Shown here: positions 1 to 6,138 of the stretch, piece after piece
Layout: every line of letters begins with the position of its first letter
Numbering within the stretch: position 1 is the first letter of the stretch
The notes under the pieces: generated by a model
The model's input: the letters and a program-made list of their open reading frames with translations, nothing else
What the model was told of the DNA's origin: nothing
Database searches by the model: none
Made by a program: the position numbers and the translations under genes
Source: Bacteroidales bacterium
GTDB lineage: Bacteria; Bacteroidota; Bacteroidia; Bacteroidales; WCHB1-69
Direction: 5' to 3'
Assembly: GCA_031266895.1 (NCBI GenBank)
Contig: JAISAD010000071.1
Coordinates: 1-13,712, forward strand
DNA length: 13,712 nucleotides

Positions 1-1662
1 GGTACAATTTGGCGTAAAGATGTCCAATGGCCATTGTCCATAAGTTGCAGTAGTACAACCGTTAGAACCAGATGTGAAAGAGACATTGAAAGTCATAGTG
101 CTACTGCCAGATGCGCTGATAGTGCTGATAGTGAAATTATTGCACAGGCTGCCATCGGTCAAAAAGCAGGGCGGATTGCTTGTGGAGCTAAAAAACGTTC
201 TGCCGCTTTGACTCGAAAAGAATGCAGTGCTAAGCGAACCGTCGGTGCTATTATCTGAGGCATTGGGACGGTAAATATAAACTTCATCGGGAGGCCCATT
301 GCTATTTCCATTCAGGGAGGTTTTTACTCGATATATCACGATGCCTTCACCCGGAATATTCGACTCATAAACTTCACTCGTCTTTTTCCTATATTCCAGA
401 TAAATCCATTCATCGGGATTGGAAGTTGCTAATTTATAGGCTTTTTTATGTCCGGGTGTTCTATCCCAAATATCGTAAAGGGTATAAGTGCCCGATGCGG
501 TAATTTCCTGGATGTCGTTATCTATTAAAAATTCGCCATATTTATGAGAGATATGGGCAGAGGAAGATTGCGGCGGCGTGGCATTTGATGCCATAATATC
601 CCAACTGCCTACGGGATCAAAATCACCCTGATAACGGTACAAATCGGGTGCGCCAAGTGTGTGGTAAGTTTCATGCACCAAAGTACTAACCCCCACATGG
701 TTTTCGAGCACAAGATTATAGTCCCAAACCATTTTTCCATTCAGATAAAGTTCATTGTCATAATAAGGTTGGTAAGTATATAATACCCAGCGATGAGGCC
801 AGAGCAAGGTGCTCCACCCGCCTGTGTTACCTTGTACTACAAATATAATATTGTCCACATTACCGTCATTGTTATAATCTAATTGAACACCCGTAAAAGC
901 CGCTTCAATGGCTGATTGCATGGAGACTACGGCATCATGCAACAAGGTGTGTTCTATAATTCTGCCGGTAGGTTCATCATTATCAATCTCATAATAAGAA
1001 CGATTGTGCGGCGCTTGATACGACAAAACAGTAGTTCCCGACTGTGCAGGAAAAAAGGTAGAGTTGATATGGAAGTTATTATTGGAAATATCCTTATAAT
1101 ATTGCTGCATAGACGAACCGCGTATCGTCCCATTAAAATTGGGGAGTATTTGGTTGTGTGTTGTAGTAAAATCGGCATCAGGGAAAGAGATATAGATTAC
1201 AATATTATTAAGTGTGCCGGTGCGGTAAGTGTTGCTTGCGGGGGCATTTTGTGGTGCTGCTTGTGCAGGATGCCTTAATTGCGCTGCCGCCGCCGTTTGG
1301 TTGATAAAATTTGCCCTGATTTGCGTGCGTTTTTCTGCCGAAATATTGAGATAGGGAACTAAACCAACCGTTCGAGGGTCGATACTGTAAGCTAAATATT
1401 CCGTAGGCACAAGCGCCCCGTCCGCTAAAGCGGCATACACTATCCAGCCCTGCGCATTTTTCAGCAAAGTATAACCATTGGTATCCGATACCCAGTTATA
1501 ATATTCATCGCCGGAAAGCAAACAGGCTATTTGCGAACCGTCCGGCTGCTTTAACGTTGCCGGCATATTCTCAATTCTTGATGCCTGTAGTGTGCTGAAA
1601 ACTAACAGGTTAAAAGAGATTAAAATAAGCAGTTTTTTCCAAAAAGATAAGTTTTGTTCCAT
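1..1662 (-). CDS. Secreted M6-family zinc metalloprotease, C-terminus off the left edge
   Basis: I translated this frame by hand from ATG at 1662. It stays open for 554 codons to base 1, so the 3' end is missing. Residues 1-28 look like a signal peptide: MEQN, then KK and a long hydrophobic stretch ending TLQAS. Residues about 30-75 match the propeptide style of M6 proteins (QPDGSQ, then GDEYYNW, then GYTLL). A calcium-loop-like segment DYNNDGNVD lies at 262-270. The zinc site is HETYH at 330-334, followed by TLGAPDLY, and the Met-turn-like GSWDIMA is at 352-358. Together these identify peptidase family M6 (immune inhibitor A-like, TIGR03296 style). The protein should cleave extracellular proteins. 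The last residues (CTTATYGQWP) resemble the start of an adhesive module seen in Bacteroidota secreted proteins, so a long C-terminus with a type IX sorting domain is likely but lies outside. No exact TAnnTTTG promoter is visible upstream. Confidence 0.88.
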   Translation of the reverse strand, partial: MEQNLSFWKKLLILISFNLLVFSTLQASRIENMPATLKQPDGSQIACLLSGDEYYNWVSDTNGYTLLKNAQGWIVYAALADGALVPTEYLAYSIDPRTVGLVPYLNISAEKRTQIRANFINQTAAAAQLRHPAQAAPQNAPASNTYRTGTLNNIVIYISFPDADFTTTHNQILPNFNGTIRGSSMQQYYKDISNNNFHINSTFFPAQSGTTVLSYQAPHNRSYYEIDNDEPTGRIIEHTLLHDAVVSMQSAIEAAFTGVQLDYNNDGNVDNIIFVVQGNTGGWSTLLWPHRWVLYTYQPYYDNELYLNGKMVWDYNLVLENHVGVSTLVHETYHTLGAPDLYRYQGDFDPVGSWDIMASNATPPQSSSAHISHKYGEFLIDNDIQEITASGTYTLYDIWDRTPGHKKAYKLATSNPDEWIYLEYRKKTSEVYESNIPGEGIVIYRVKTSLNGNSNGPPDEVYIYRPNASDNSTDGSLSTAFFSSQSGRTFFSSTSNPPCFLTDGSLCNNFTISTISASGSSTMTFNVSFTSGSNGCTTATYGQWPLDIFTPNCT

Positions 1663-1760
1663 AATTAGATGTGGTTTAAGTAGTGATTAAAACGAGGCTG
1701 TTATATTTTGTTTATTTTGTATTCCTACAATAGTTGTTCTCCTTAATTATACTCCACTGT

Positions 1761-1808
1761 AGCGGTGGGCTGCAGTCCCCCACTATGGCGGACTGCAGTC
1801 CATTCGCT
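1761..1808. repeat. Strong imperfect inverted repeat with CTGCAG palindromes
   Basis: The left arm 1761-1778 and the right arm 1790-1808 pair as AGCG, a one/two-base mismatch, TGG, a G/A mismatch, then CTGCAGTCC. The loop is 11 bases (1779-1789). The right arm contains the perfect 12-base palindrome GGACTGCAGTCC at 1789-1800 or within one base of it. The repeat lies between the 3' end of the HU-HIG gene and the 5' end of the M6 protease gene, both on the minus strand. No T-run follows on either strand, so it is not a standard intrinsic terminator. It may still stop or protect the HU-HIG transcript, or be a dispersed palindromic element. A second small hairpin, GCTAT-TC-ATAGC, overlaps its right edge at 1806-1817. 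Confidence 0.75.
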
Positions 1809-1831
1809 ATTCATAGCTTTCAGCTTTCTTC

Positions 1832-2533
1832 TCAATTGTCCACAGTCAATCTGTCCGGCAGCAAACCTTTTTTGAGGGTTTGGTTTCCTTTGGGCAACAC
1901 GCGCACTTCGAGAGTGTACTCGTCAGCCGGCAGGCTGGCAGGAATCAGGAATACCACCTGTGCGGAGTTATGGCTGAGGAGCCGTTCCACCCGGTGTTCC
2001 GTCCGGTCGGCGGCTATCAGAAAGATGCCCTGCTGCGGATCGTCCTGCCGGAATTTGAGCCGTACGCCTGTCAGGGTTGCCGTGCCTCCGGGGGAGACGG
2101 TTTCGTTGACGGTAGCAGAGGCGATATCCTCCAGCAAGTGCGGCAGCGGGGCATTGCTCACGGGTTCCGTCTTTTCGGTTTTCACCTCACCGGAGGTGCG
2201 GTTGTAGCGCTTGCCCAGCGTGGTCCGAAATCTGATTTTGTGGCGGGTAGGGTCAAACCTGTCATCCCTGTCGCGGAACACCCCCTGGATGGAGGGGCGC
2301 ACGTTGATGAACTCGGTGTTAATACCGTATCCCTGCTGGAGAAAATATTCGTGTGCCCCGATAATTTCCTCGTAGTTGGCTTTAACGGCTGCCGGAGTGA
2401 TGCTCGACCCCTTGCGGGTGATGTACTCAATAATTTCCTTTTCGGTAACGCTTTCGTAACCGGTTATCTGCGCCCGGCAATCTTCCGGGTCGGGAGTCAT
2501 CAGGTTTTCTACCAGATAATACTTGACTTTCAT
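1832..2533 (-). CDS. HU-HIG protein: IHF/HU-like DNA-binding domain plus Ig-like DUF4469 tail
   Basis: This is a 233-residue cytoplasmic protein with no signal peptide. Residues 1 to about 120 resemble the Bacteroidota IHF/HU-like DNA-binding domain (start MKVKYYLVENLMTPDPED, then ESVTEKEIIEYI and a basic segment near 98-112 with RFRTTLGKRYN). A Pro/Glu-rich linker follows. Residues about 130-232 have the beta-rich pattern of the Ig-like DUF4469 domain (ETVSPGGTATLTG, then ADEYTLEVR, then PDRLTV). Family members are thought to bind DNA as dimers, but their targets are poorly known. The gene is clearly richer in G+C than its neighbours: hand counts of three 60-base lines (1981, 2041, 2281) give 58-68%, against about 35-48% in the adjacent M6 and rplU lines. 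This suggests recent transfer or a different amelioration history. ATG 2533 is the start because it opens the conserved N-terminus. It is preceded by a long structured leader and tandem -7 boxes. Confidence 0.85.
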   Translation of the reverse strand: MKVKYYLVENLMTPDPEDCRAQITGYESVTEKEIIEYITRKGSSITPAAVKANYEEIIGAHEYFLQQGYGINTEFINVRPSIQGVFRDRDDRFDPTRHKIRFRTTLGKRYNRTSGEVKTEKTEPVSNAPLPHLLEDIASATVNETVSPGGTATLTGVRLKFRQDDPQQGIFLIAADRTEHRVERLLSHNSAQVVFLIPASLPADEYTLEVRVLPKGNQTLKKGLLPDRLTVDN

Positions 2534-2610
2534 AATGATAAGTTTTAATGTGAATTATAAATATTGTCGTGTATGCTCACCTTGTGGAGACGACACGAAT
2601 GTTTTTTCGA

Positions 2611-2739
2611 CTATAGATATTCTGGGGGAGGGAGAATGCTCTGAGATAATGCAGCAACGCGGCTAAAAATGCCCAAAAACAGCACTTTTAATGCGGCGTT
2701 GGGGGTCATTTGATGCGCTGTAAGAATCATGCTTGACAT
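2611..2739 (-). CDS. Possible 42-residue leader ORF upstream of HU-HIG gene
   Basis: ATG at 2739 opens a 42-codon frame ending at TAG (2611-2613). The product would start MSSMILTAHQMTPNAALKVL and continue with a hydrophobic stretch. It begins about 35 bases downstream of the -7 boxes and ends 77 bases before the HU-HIG start, so both would be on one transcript. A large hairpin falls inside it. It may be a translated regulatory leader, a small protein or chance. I know of no family for it, and codon evidence is too thin to decide. Confidence 0.22.
   Translation of the reverse strand: MSSMILTAHQMTPNAALKVLFLGIFSRVAALSQSILPPPEYL
2655..2701 (-). promoter_or_regulatory. Long hairpin in the HU-HIG 5' leader
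   Basis: Arms 2655-2672 and 2682-2701 pair almost fully. CAACGCCGC pairs with GCCGCGTTG (8 of 9 pairs). A two-base bulge follows, then TAAAAGTGC pairs with GCATTTTTA, including one G-U in the minus-strand RNA. The loop is nine bases and U-rich on the minus strand. No U-run follows it, so it is not a simple terminator. Its place in a long leader before a DNA/RNA-binding-type gene makes an attenuation, protein-binding or stability role plausible, but this is inferred from position only. Confidence 0.6.
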
Positions 2740-2776
2740 TACTGTTTATTTTACCGGTTGTTTTAAAATTCGGCTG

Positions 2777-2792
2777 CAAAGATACAAAAATA
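2777..2792 (-). promoter_or_regulatory. Tandem Bacteroidota -7 boxes for HU-HIG leader
   Basis: On the minus strand TATTTTTG (2792-2785) is followed directly by TATCTTTG (2784-2777). Both fit TAnnTTTG exactly. No clear TTG -33 element sits about 20 bases upstream. Transcription would start near 2770 and give a leader of about 235 bases before the HU-HIG ATG. Confidence 0.6.
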
Positions 2793-2904
2793 ATTGAACG
2801 TTAAGAATTAAAAGTTGAAAATGAGGAATTTTTATTGTAAACAACTGTATATCAATTATAAAAATGGTTGTGTTTTTGTGGGTTACTTCGTCGCTATCAC
2901 TCTT

Positions 2905-2940
2905 GTTACTGCGAGGAACGCAGCAGGCACTGACGGCAAT
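2905..2940. repeat. Patch resembling a dispersed TGCGAGGAACG-type repeat
   Basis: The core ACTGCGAGGAACGCAGCAGG, followed by GACGGCAAT, resembles intergenic repeats I know from many bacterial genomes that run ATTGCGAGGAACG, then GACG, then GCAAT. It is degenerate here (ACTGC instead of ATTGC) and is richer in G+C than the A/T-rich DNA to its left. Only one copy is present in the window, so this rests on resemblance alone. Confidence 0.3.
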
Positions 2941-2974
2941 GGGGGGAGTAAAAGCGGTGGGATTTATGGACATT

Positions 2975-3007
2975 AAAAAAAAATCGCCCCCAATTTTGAG
3001 GGCGATT
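2975..3007 (-). terminator. Intrinsic terminator of rplU-rpmA
   Basis: On the minus strand AATCGCCC (3007-3000) pairs with GGGCGATT (2989-2982) around a ten-base loop. The stem runs into nine Ts (2983-2975). It lies 30 bases after the rpmA stop, which is the expected place for the end of this operon. Confidence 0.9.
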
Positions 3008-3036
3008 CCAATCAAACATTATGAACAAAAAATACA

Positions 3037-3306
3037 CTACGCTTCCGCTATTCCCATAGGAATTACAGAAACATATGATTTACCTCCTGCTTTTTTCTTG
3101 AAAGCTACTGTGCCATCAATTAAGGAAAATAAAGTGTGGTCTTTACCAATACCCACATTTTTACCCGGATTGTGCACTGTGCCTCTTTGACGAATAATGA
3201 TATTGCCGGCCTTAGCAAACTGTCCGCCAAAAATTTTAACGCCTAAACGCTTGCTTTCGGATTCACGACCGTTTTGTGAACTACCGACACCTTTCTTATG
3301 TGCCAT
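3037..3306 (-). CDS. rpmA: 50S ribosomal protein L27
   Basis: The product is 89 residues, a usual L27 length. It starts MAHKKGVGSSQNGRES, the conserved L27 N-terminus that reaches toward the peptidyl transferase centre of the large subunit. KRLGVKIFGGQ at about 20-30 and RQRGT near 39-43 are further L27 signatures. There is no N-terminal extension of the kind cleaved in Firmicutes, so only Met removal is expected. The gene follows rplU by 35 bases on the same strand, the classic rplU-rpmA pair, and is followed by a clear terminator. Confidence 0.98.
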   Translation of the reverse strand: MAHKKGVGSSQNGRESESKRLGVKIFGGQFAKAGNIIIRQRGTVHNPGKNVGIGKDHTLFSLIDGTVAFKKKAGGKSYVSVIPMGIAEA

Positions 3307-3341
3307 AACTTTATTTTTTTATTTCGTTAATATTCAGTGAA

Positions 3342-3653
3342 TTAAATAGCAATATCATTAATTTGAATGGAAGTCAAATATTGACGGTGTCCATTCATTT
3401 TCTGATATCCTTTTCTTTTTTTCTTCTTGAAAACAAGAACTTTATCACCCTTTAAATGATGCAAAACGGTAGCAGTTACCTCTGCCCCCTTTATGGTTGG
3501 AGCGCCTACTTTTACAGTACCGTCATTATCAACAAGCATTACGCGGTCGAACTTCACTTGCGACCCTTCTTCAGCTTTGAGGCGGTGAACAAAGAGTTTG
3601 CTCTCTTTTTCAATCTTAAATTGTTGCCCTGCTATTTCTACGATTGCGTACAT
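3342..3653 (-). CDS. rplU: 50S ribosomal protein L21
   Basis: The product is 103 residues, the normal length for L21, which binds 23S rRNA in the large subunit. MYAIVEIAGQQFK at the start and the lysine-rich C-terminal segment KKKKRKGYQKMNGHRQ (about 76-91) followed by YLTSIQI form the L21 signature. It is the first gene of the rplU-rpmA operon. A -7 box lies 36 bases upstream of the ATG. Divergent transcription of htrA starts on the other side of the 143-base spacer. Confidence 0.98.
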   Translation of the reverse strand: MYAIVEIAGQQFKIEKESKLFVHRLKAEEGSQVKFDRVMLVDNDGTVKVGAPTIKGAEVTATVLHHLKGDKVLVFKKKKRKGYQKMNGHRQYLTSIQINDIAI

Positions 3654-3688
3654 TGTTATTAATGTTTTTAGTTAATTTTTTTGGGGTG

Positions 3689-3696
3689 CAAAAATA
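3689..3696 (-). promoter_or_regulatory. Promoter -7 box of rplU-rpmA
   Basis: TATTTTTG on the minus strand matches TAnnTTTG exactly and is 36 bases upstream of the rplU ATG. A TTTTG at 3715-3711 is only 14 bases away, shorter than the usual -33 spacing, so the upstream element is uncertain. Confidence 0.65.
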
Positions 3697-3745
3697 CAAT
3701 TTTTTTATTACAAAACAGATTGCCACATAATTTTTTTCAGAAAGT

Positions 3746-3753
3746 TACGTTTG
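3746..3753 (+). promoter_or_regulatory. Likely promoter -7 box of htrA-rpoD
   Basis: TACGTTTG fits TAnnTTTG and lies 43 bases before the htrA ATG. A TTG at 3720-3722 is upstream with a 23-base spacer, slightly longer than ideal. It lies back-to-back with the rplU promoter. Confidence 0.45.
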
Positions 3754-3796
3754 TTACTTGTCAAAACTATTATTATTAATGTAAAAATATAGAAAT

Positions 3797-5203
3797 ATGA
3801 AGAGAAGAAAAAAATGCAAATTACTGTTTTTCAGCTTTTTATTAGTGGCAGGATTAAATTCATGCGCTCAATCGCCACAATCCGAACTCAATGCAAATTC
3901 CAGCCTTCAATATGTAGATTTGACACAGGCAGCAGCAGAATCGATACATGCAGTGGTACATATTAAGACCGAATTTCGACAGAAAAATGCTGGTTGGGAC
4001 TATTTCTTCGGTGGCAGTATCTGGGAATACTTTTCCGGTCGCAACTCAAGCGAATATCCGGTTATAGCTGCTGGTTCAGGAGTGATTGTTGACCCTGCCG
4101 GTTTTATCGTAACCAATAATCACGTGGTGGAAGGAGCTGAAAAAATAACCGTAACACTCAACGATAAACGCGAATTTGCCGCTACTATTGCAGGCACCGA
4201 TCCTCAGGCTGACCTCGCCCTGATTAAAATTGAGGCCACAGCCTTGCCTGCCCTCGCCTTTGCCAATTCTGATATTGTGAAAATTGGAGAATGGGTGCTG
4301 GCTGTAGGCAATCCATTTAATCTCACTTCTACCGTTACCGCCGGTATTGTGAGCGCTAAGGCACGCAATCTCGATCTGTTGGACAATAACTCCAGCGTAT
4401 CCTCTTTCATTCAAACTGATGCCGCTGTAAATCAGGGAAATAGCGGAGGTGCTTTGGTAAATGCCTCAGGGAAGTTGATAGGTATTAATACCGCTATCGC
4501 TTCTCGAAACGGTTATTTTACGGGCTACTCGTTTGCCATTCCGTCAAACATCGTAAAAAAGGTGATAAACGACCTGAAACAATATGGAAAAGTGCAACGC
4601 GCCTATCTTGGCGTGCAACTGTCGGAAATTGATGCAAAACGAGCCGAAGAGTTGAATTTACCTGAAGTAAAAGGTCTCTATGTAGCCAAAAATATGCTCA
4701 ATAAAGCTGACATGAAACAGAATGAATTTGAAGTGGGTGATATTATTTTAAATATTGACAATCAGCCTGTTAACTCCATGCCGGAATTAAAAGAAATATT
4801 AGCTCAACATTCTCCTGGAGAAAAAGTAAAAATAATTTACCTTAGAAACAATAAAGAGGTAATTTCTGACGTTATATTTTTAAACAGTTTTGGCAAAACA
4901 GATATTGTTGAAAATTTGAATGTAACCGATCTCTTTAAGGCCAATTTCAGAAATTTGACCCAAAAGGAAAAATATCGTAATCTGGTTGATGGTGTAGTTA
5001 TAGAACAAATAAAAGAAGGTGCATTGAGCTATGCCGGCGTAAAAGAAGGTTTTATTCTTACAGGAATAAACAATAAGGTTATCAAAAATGTTACTGACAT
5101 GGAAAATATGCTGGAGAACTACAACAATAATCTCATCCTTTTTGAAGGTTTTTACGAAAATAGCGTTTACCGTTACGCCTATACAATACAAATGCCTGAT
5201 TGA
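3797..5203 (+). CDS. HtrA/Do-type serine protease, predicted lipoprotein, two PDZ domains
   Basis: The protein has 468 residues. Residues 1-22 are a basic-hydrophobic signal ending LNSC, so Cys23 is the likely lipidated residue. The next residues (AQSPQSE) lack the acidic run linked to surface export in this phylum, which favours a periplasm-facing position. The trypsin-like domain (about 40-260) has the catalytic triad: His109 (VTNNHVVEG), Asp139 (DPQADLALIKI) and Ser216 (NQGNSGGAL). A first PDZ domain follows from about 265 with the carboxylate-loop sequence AYLGVQ, and a second, more diverged PDZ at about 375-465. The enzyme should degrade or refold damaged envelope proteins. rpoD follows after 36 bases with no terminator visible, so they may be cotranscribed. 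DegP/DegQ orthology is not resolved, so I give no symbol. Confidence 0.95.
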   Translation: MKRRKKCKLLFFSFLLVAGLNSCAQSPQSELNANSSLQYVDLTQAAAESIHAVVHIKTEFRQKNAGWDYFFGGSIWEYFSGRNSSEYPVIAAGSGVIVDPAGFIVTNNHVVEGAEKITVTLNDKREFAATIAGTDPQADLALIKIEATALPALAFANSDIVKIGEWVLAVGNPFNLTSTVTAGIVSAKARNLDLLDNNSSVSSFIQTDAAVNQGNSGGALVNASGKLIGINTAIASRNGYFTGYSFAIPSNIVKKVINDLKQYGKVQRAYLGVQLSEIDAKRAEELNLPEVKGLYVAKNMLNKADMKQNEFEVGDIILNIDNQPVNSMPELKEILAQHSPGEKVKIIYLRNNKEVISDVIFLNSFGKTDIVENLNVTDLFKANFRNLTQKEKYRNLVDGVVIEQIKEGALSYAGVKEGFILTGINNKVIKNVTDMENMLENYNNNLILFEGFYENSVYRYAYTIQMPD

Positions 5204-5239
5204 TATTTAATTACAATAAATAAATATACATATTACATA

Positions 5240-6100
5240 ATGAGACAATTAAAAATATCAAAGTCTATCACTAACAGAGACACTGCTTCGCTCGACCGCT
5301 ATCTGGCCGATATAGGCAGAGAGATGTTGATTTCGGCGGAAGAGGAGGTGGAATTGGCACGCAGAATCAAAGAAGGTGATGATGCGGCTTTGGAGAAATT
5401 AACCAAAACTAACCTCAGGTTTGTGGTTTCTGTGGCTAAGCAGTATCAAAATCAAGGTATCAGTTTACAGGATTTAATTAACGAAGGCAATGTGGGACTC
5501 ATCAAGGCGGCTAAACGTTTTGACGAAACGCGGGGGTTTAAGTTTATCTCTTACGCCGTGTGGTGGATACGACAAGCCATTTTGCAAGCCATTGCCGACC
5601 AGTCCCGGATTGTGCGCCTGCCGCTCAATCAAGTGGGCACTATTAATAAGATGAAGAAAGAGATTGCCCGCTTGGAACAAGCCATGCAGCGTGTGCCAAC
5701 TATAGAAGAGATTGCCAATGCGCTGGATATGCCCGACCATAAGGTAGCCGAAATTCTAAAGATGAATAGCCGCCCGCAATCTATTGACTCTCCGATTGCC
5801 CCCGATGAAGAGACGCGCTTTATTGACACTTTTATCTTTGAAAACGATAAAGATACAGACACTAACCTGATGCACGAATCATTAGTATCTGAAATAGATG
5901 AAGTGCTGTCAAAATTGCCCGACAAAGAACGTGATATTATTAAACTTTTTTATGGTATTAACACTTCTCATGAGCATACCCTCGACGAAATAGGGGATAA
6001 ACTTGGTCTGTCAAGAGAGCGCGTACGTCAAATTAAAGAACGTGCCCTGAAACGTTTACGTCAAGAAACTAAGAACAAAAATTTGAAGATGTATTTGTAG
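5240..6100 (+). CDS. rpoD: Primary RNA polymerase sigma factor (sigma-70 family)
   Basis: The protein has 286 residues. It lacks region 1.1, and the non-conserved region between 1.2 and 2 is minimal, as in the Bacteroidota housekeeping sigma. Region 1.2 is at about 15-48. Region 2 has NLRFVVSVAKQYQNQG (58-73), DLINEGNVGLIKAAKRFD (78-95) and the -10-recognition helix SYAVWWIRQAI (104-114). Region 3 spans about 130-210. Region 4.2 has the helix-turn-helix TLDEIGDKLGLSRERVRQ (247-264). This factor would read the unusual TAnnTTTG promoters seen in this window. It lies 36 bases after htrA and 38 bases before the ABC exporter gene, all on the plus strand. I recall htrA next to rpoD in Bacteroides genomes, so the pairing is probably conserved. 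Confidence 0.96.
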   Translation: MRQLKISKSITNRDTASLDRYLADIGREMLISAEEEVELARRIKEGDDAALEKLTKTNLRFVVSVAKQYQNQGISLQDLINEGNVGLIKAAKRFDETRGFKFISYAVWWIRQAILQAIADQSRIVRLPLNQVGTINKMKKEIARLEQAMQRVPTIEEIANALDMPDHKVAEILKMNSRPQSIDSPIAPDEETRFIDTFIFENDKDTDTNLMHESLVSEIDEVLSKLPDKERDIIKLFYGINTSHEHTLDEIGDKLGLSRERVRQIKERALKRLRQETKNKNLKMYL

Positions 6101-6138
6101 TTTTATTTTTTATTGAGATGTTGTAGCACATCAAAAAA

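Larger units (their letters stand above)
2534..3036. other. 503-base stretch without a firm gene: HU-HIG leader, promoter, repeat-like patch, rpmA terminator
   Basis: From right to left on the minus strand this stretch holds five things. The rpmA terminator is at 2975-3007. A G+C-richer patch at 2905-2940 resembles a dispersed repeat. An A/T-rich segment carries two adjacent -7 boxes at 2777-2792. A leader of about 235 bases to the HU-HIG start contains a large hairpin (2655-2701) inside a 42-codon open frame. A weaker hairpin at 2567-2598 pairs TCGTGT with ACACGA around a CTC/GAG inner pair, close to the HU-HIG start. Open frames on either strand across 2746-3190 look non-coding: they have low-complexity translations, and one overlaps the terminator and rpmA. 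Confidence 0.7.

Noticed and set aside
34..258. Serine-rich repeats in the first 260 bases as a repeat array or CRISPR
   Set aside because: The short GATAGTGCTGATAGTG repeats are explained by TISTIS-type codons of the M6 protein. There are no regular spacers.
916..1278. 120-codon plus-strand frame and the 954-1178 minus frame within the M6 gene
   Set aside because: Both lie within the continuous M6 protease frame, which carries the zinc site. Their products are low-complexity and Ile/Arg-rich.
1880..2548. 222-codon plus-strand open frame opposite the HU-HIG gene
   Set aside because: It is fully antisense to a recognised family protein. Long antisense frames are expected in G+C-rich DNA, and the product shows no family motif.
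2746..3015. 89-codon minus-strand frame between HU-HIG and rpmA
   Set aside because: It runs across the rpmA terminator and the -7 boxes and has no recognisable domain.
2864..3190. 108-codon plus-strand frame
   Set aside because: It overlaps the rpmA terminator and half of rpmA on the opposite strand. The product looks like a shadow.
6101..6138. Small GATGT/ACATC hairpin between rpoD and the ABC gene as a terminator
   Set aside because: The stem is only five pairs and is followed by A, not T, on the coding strand.
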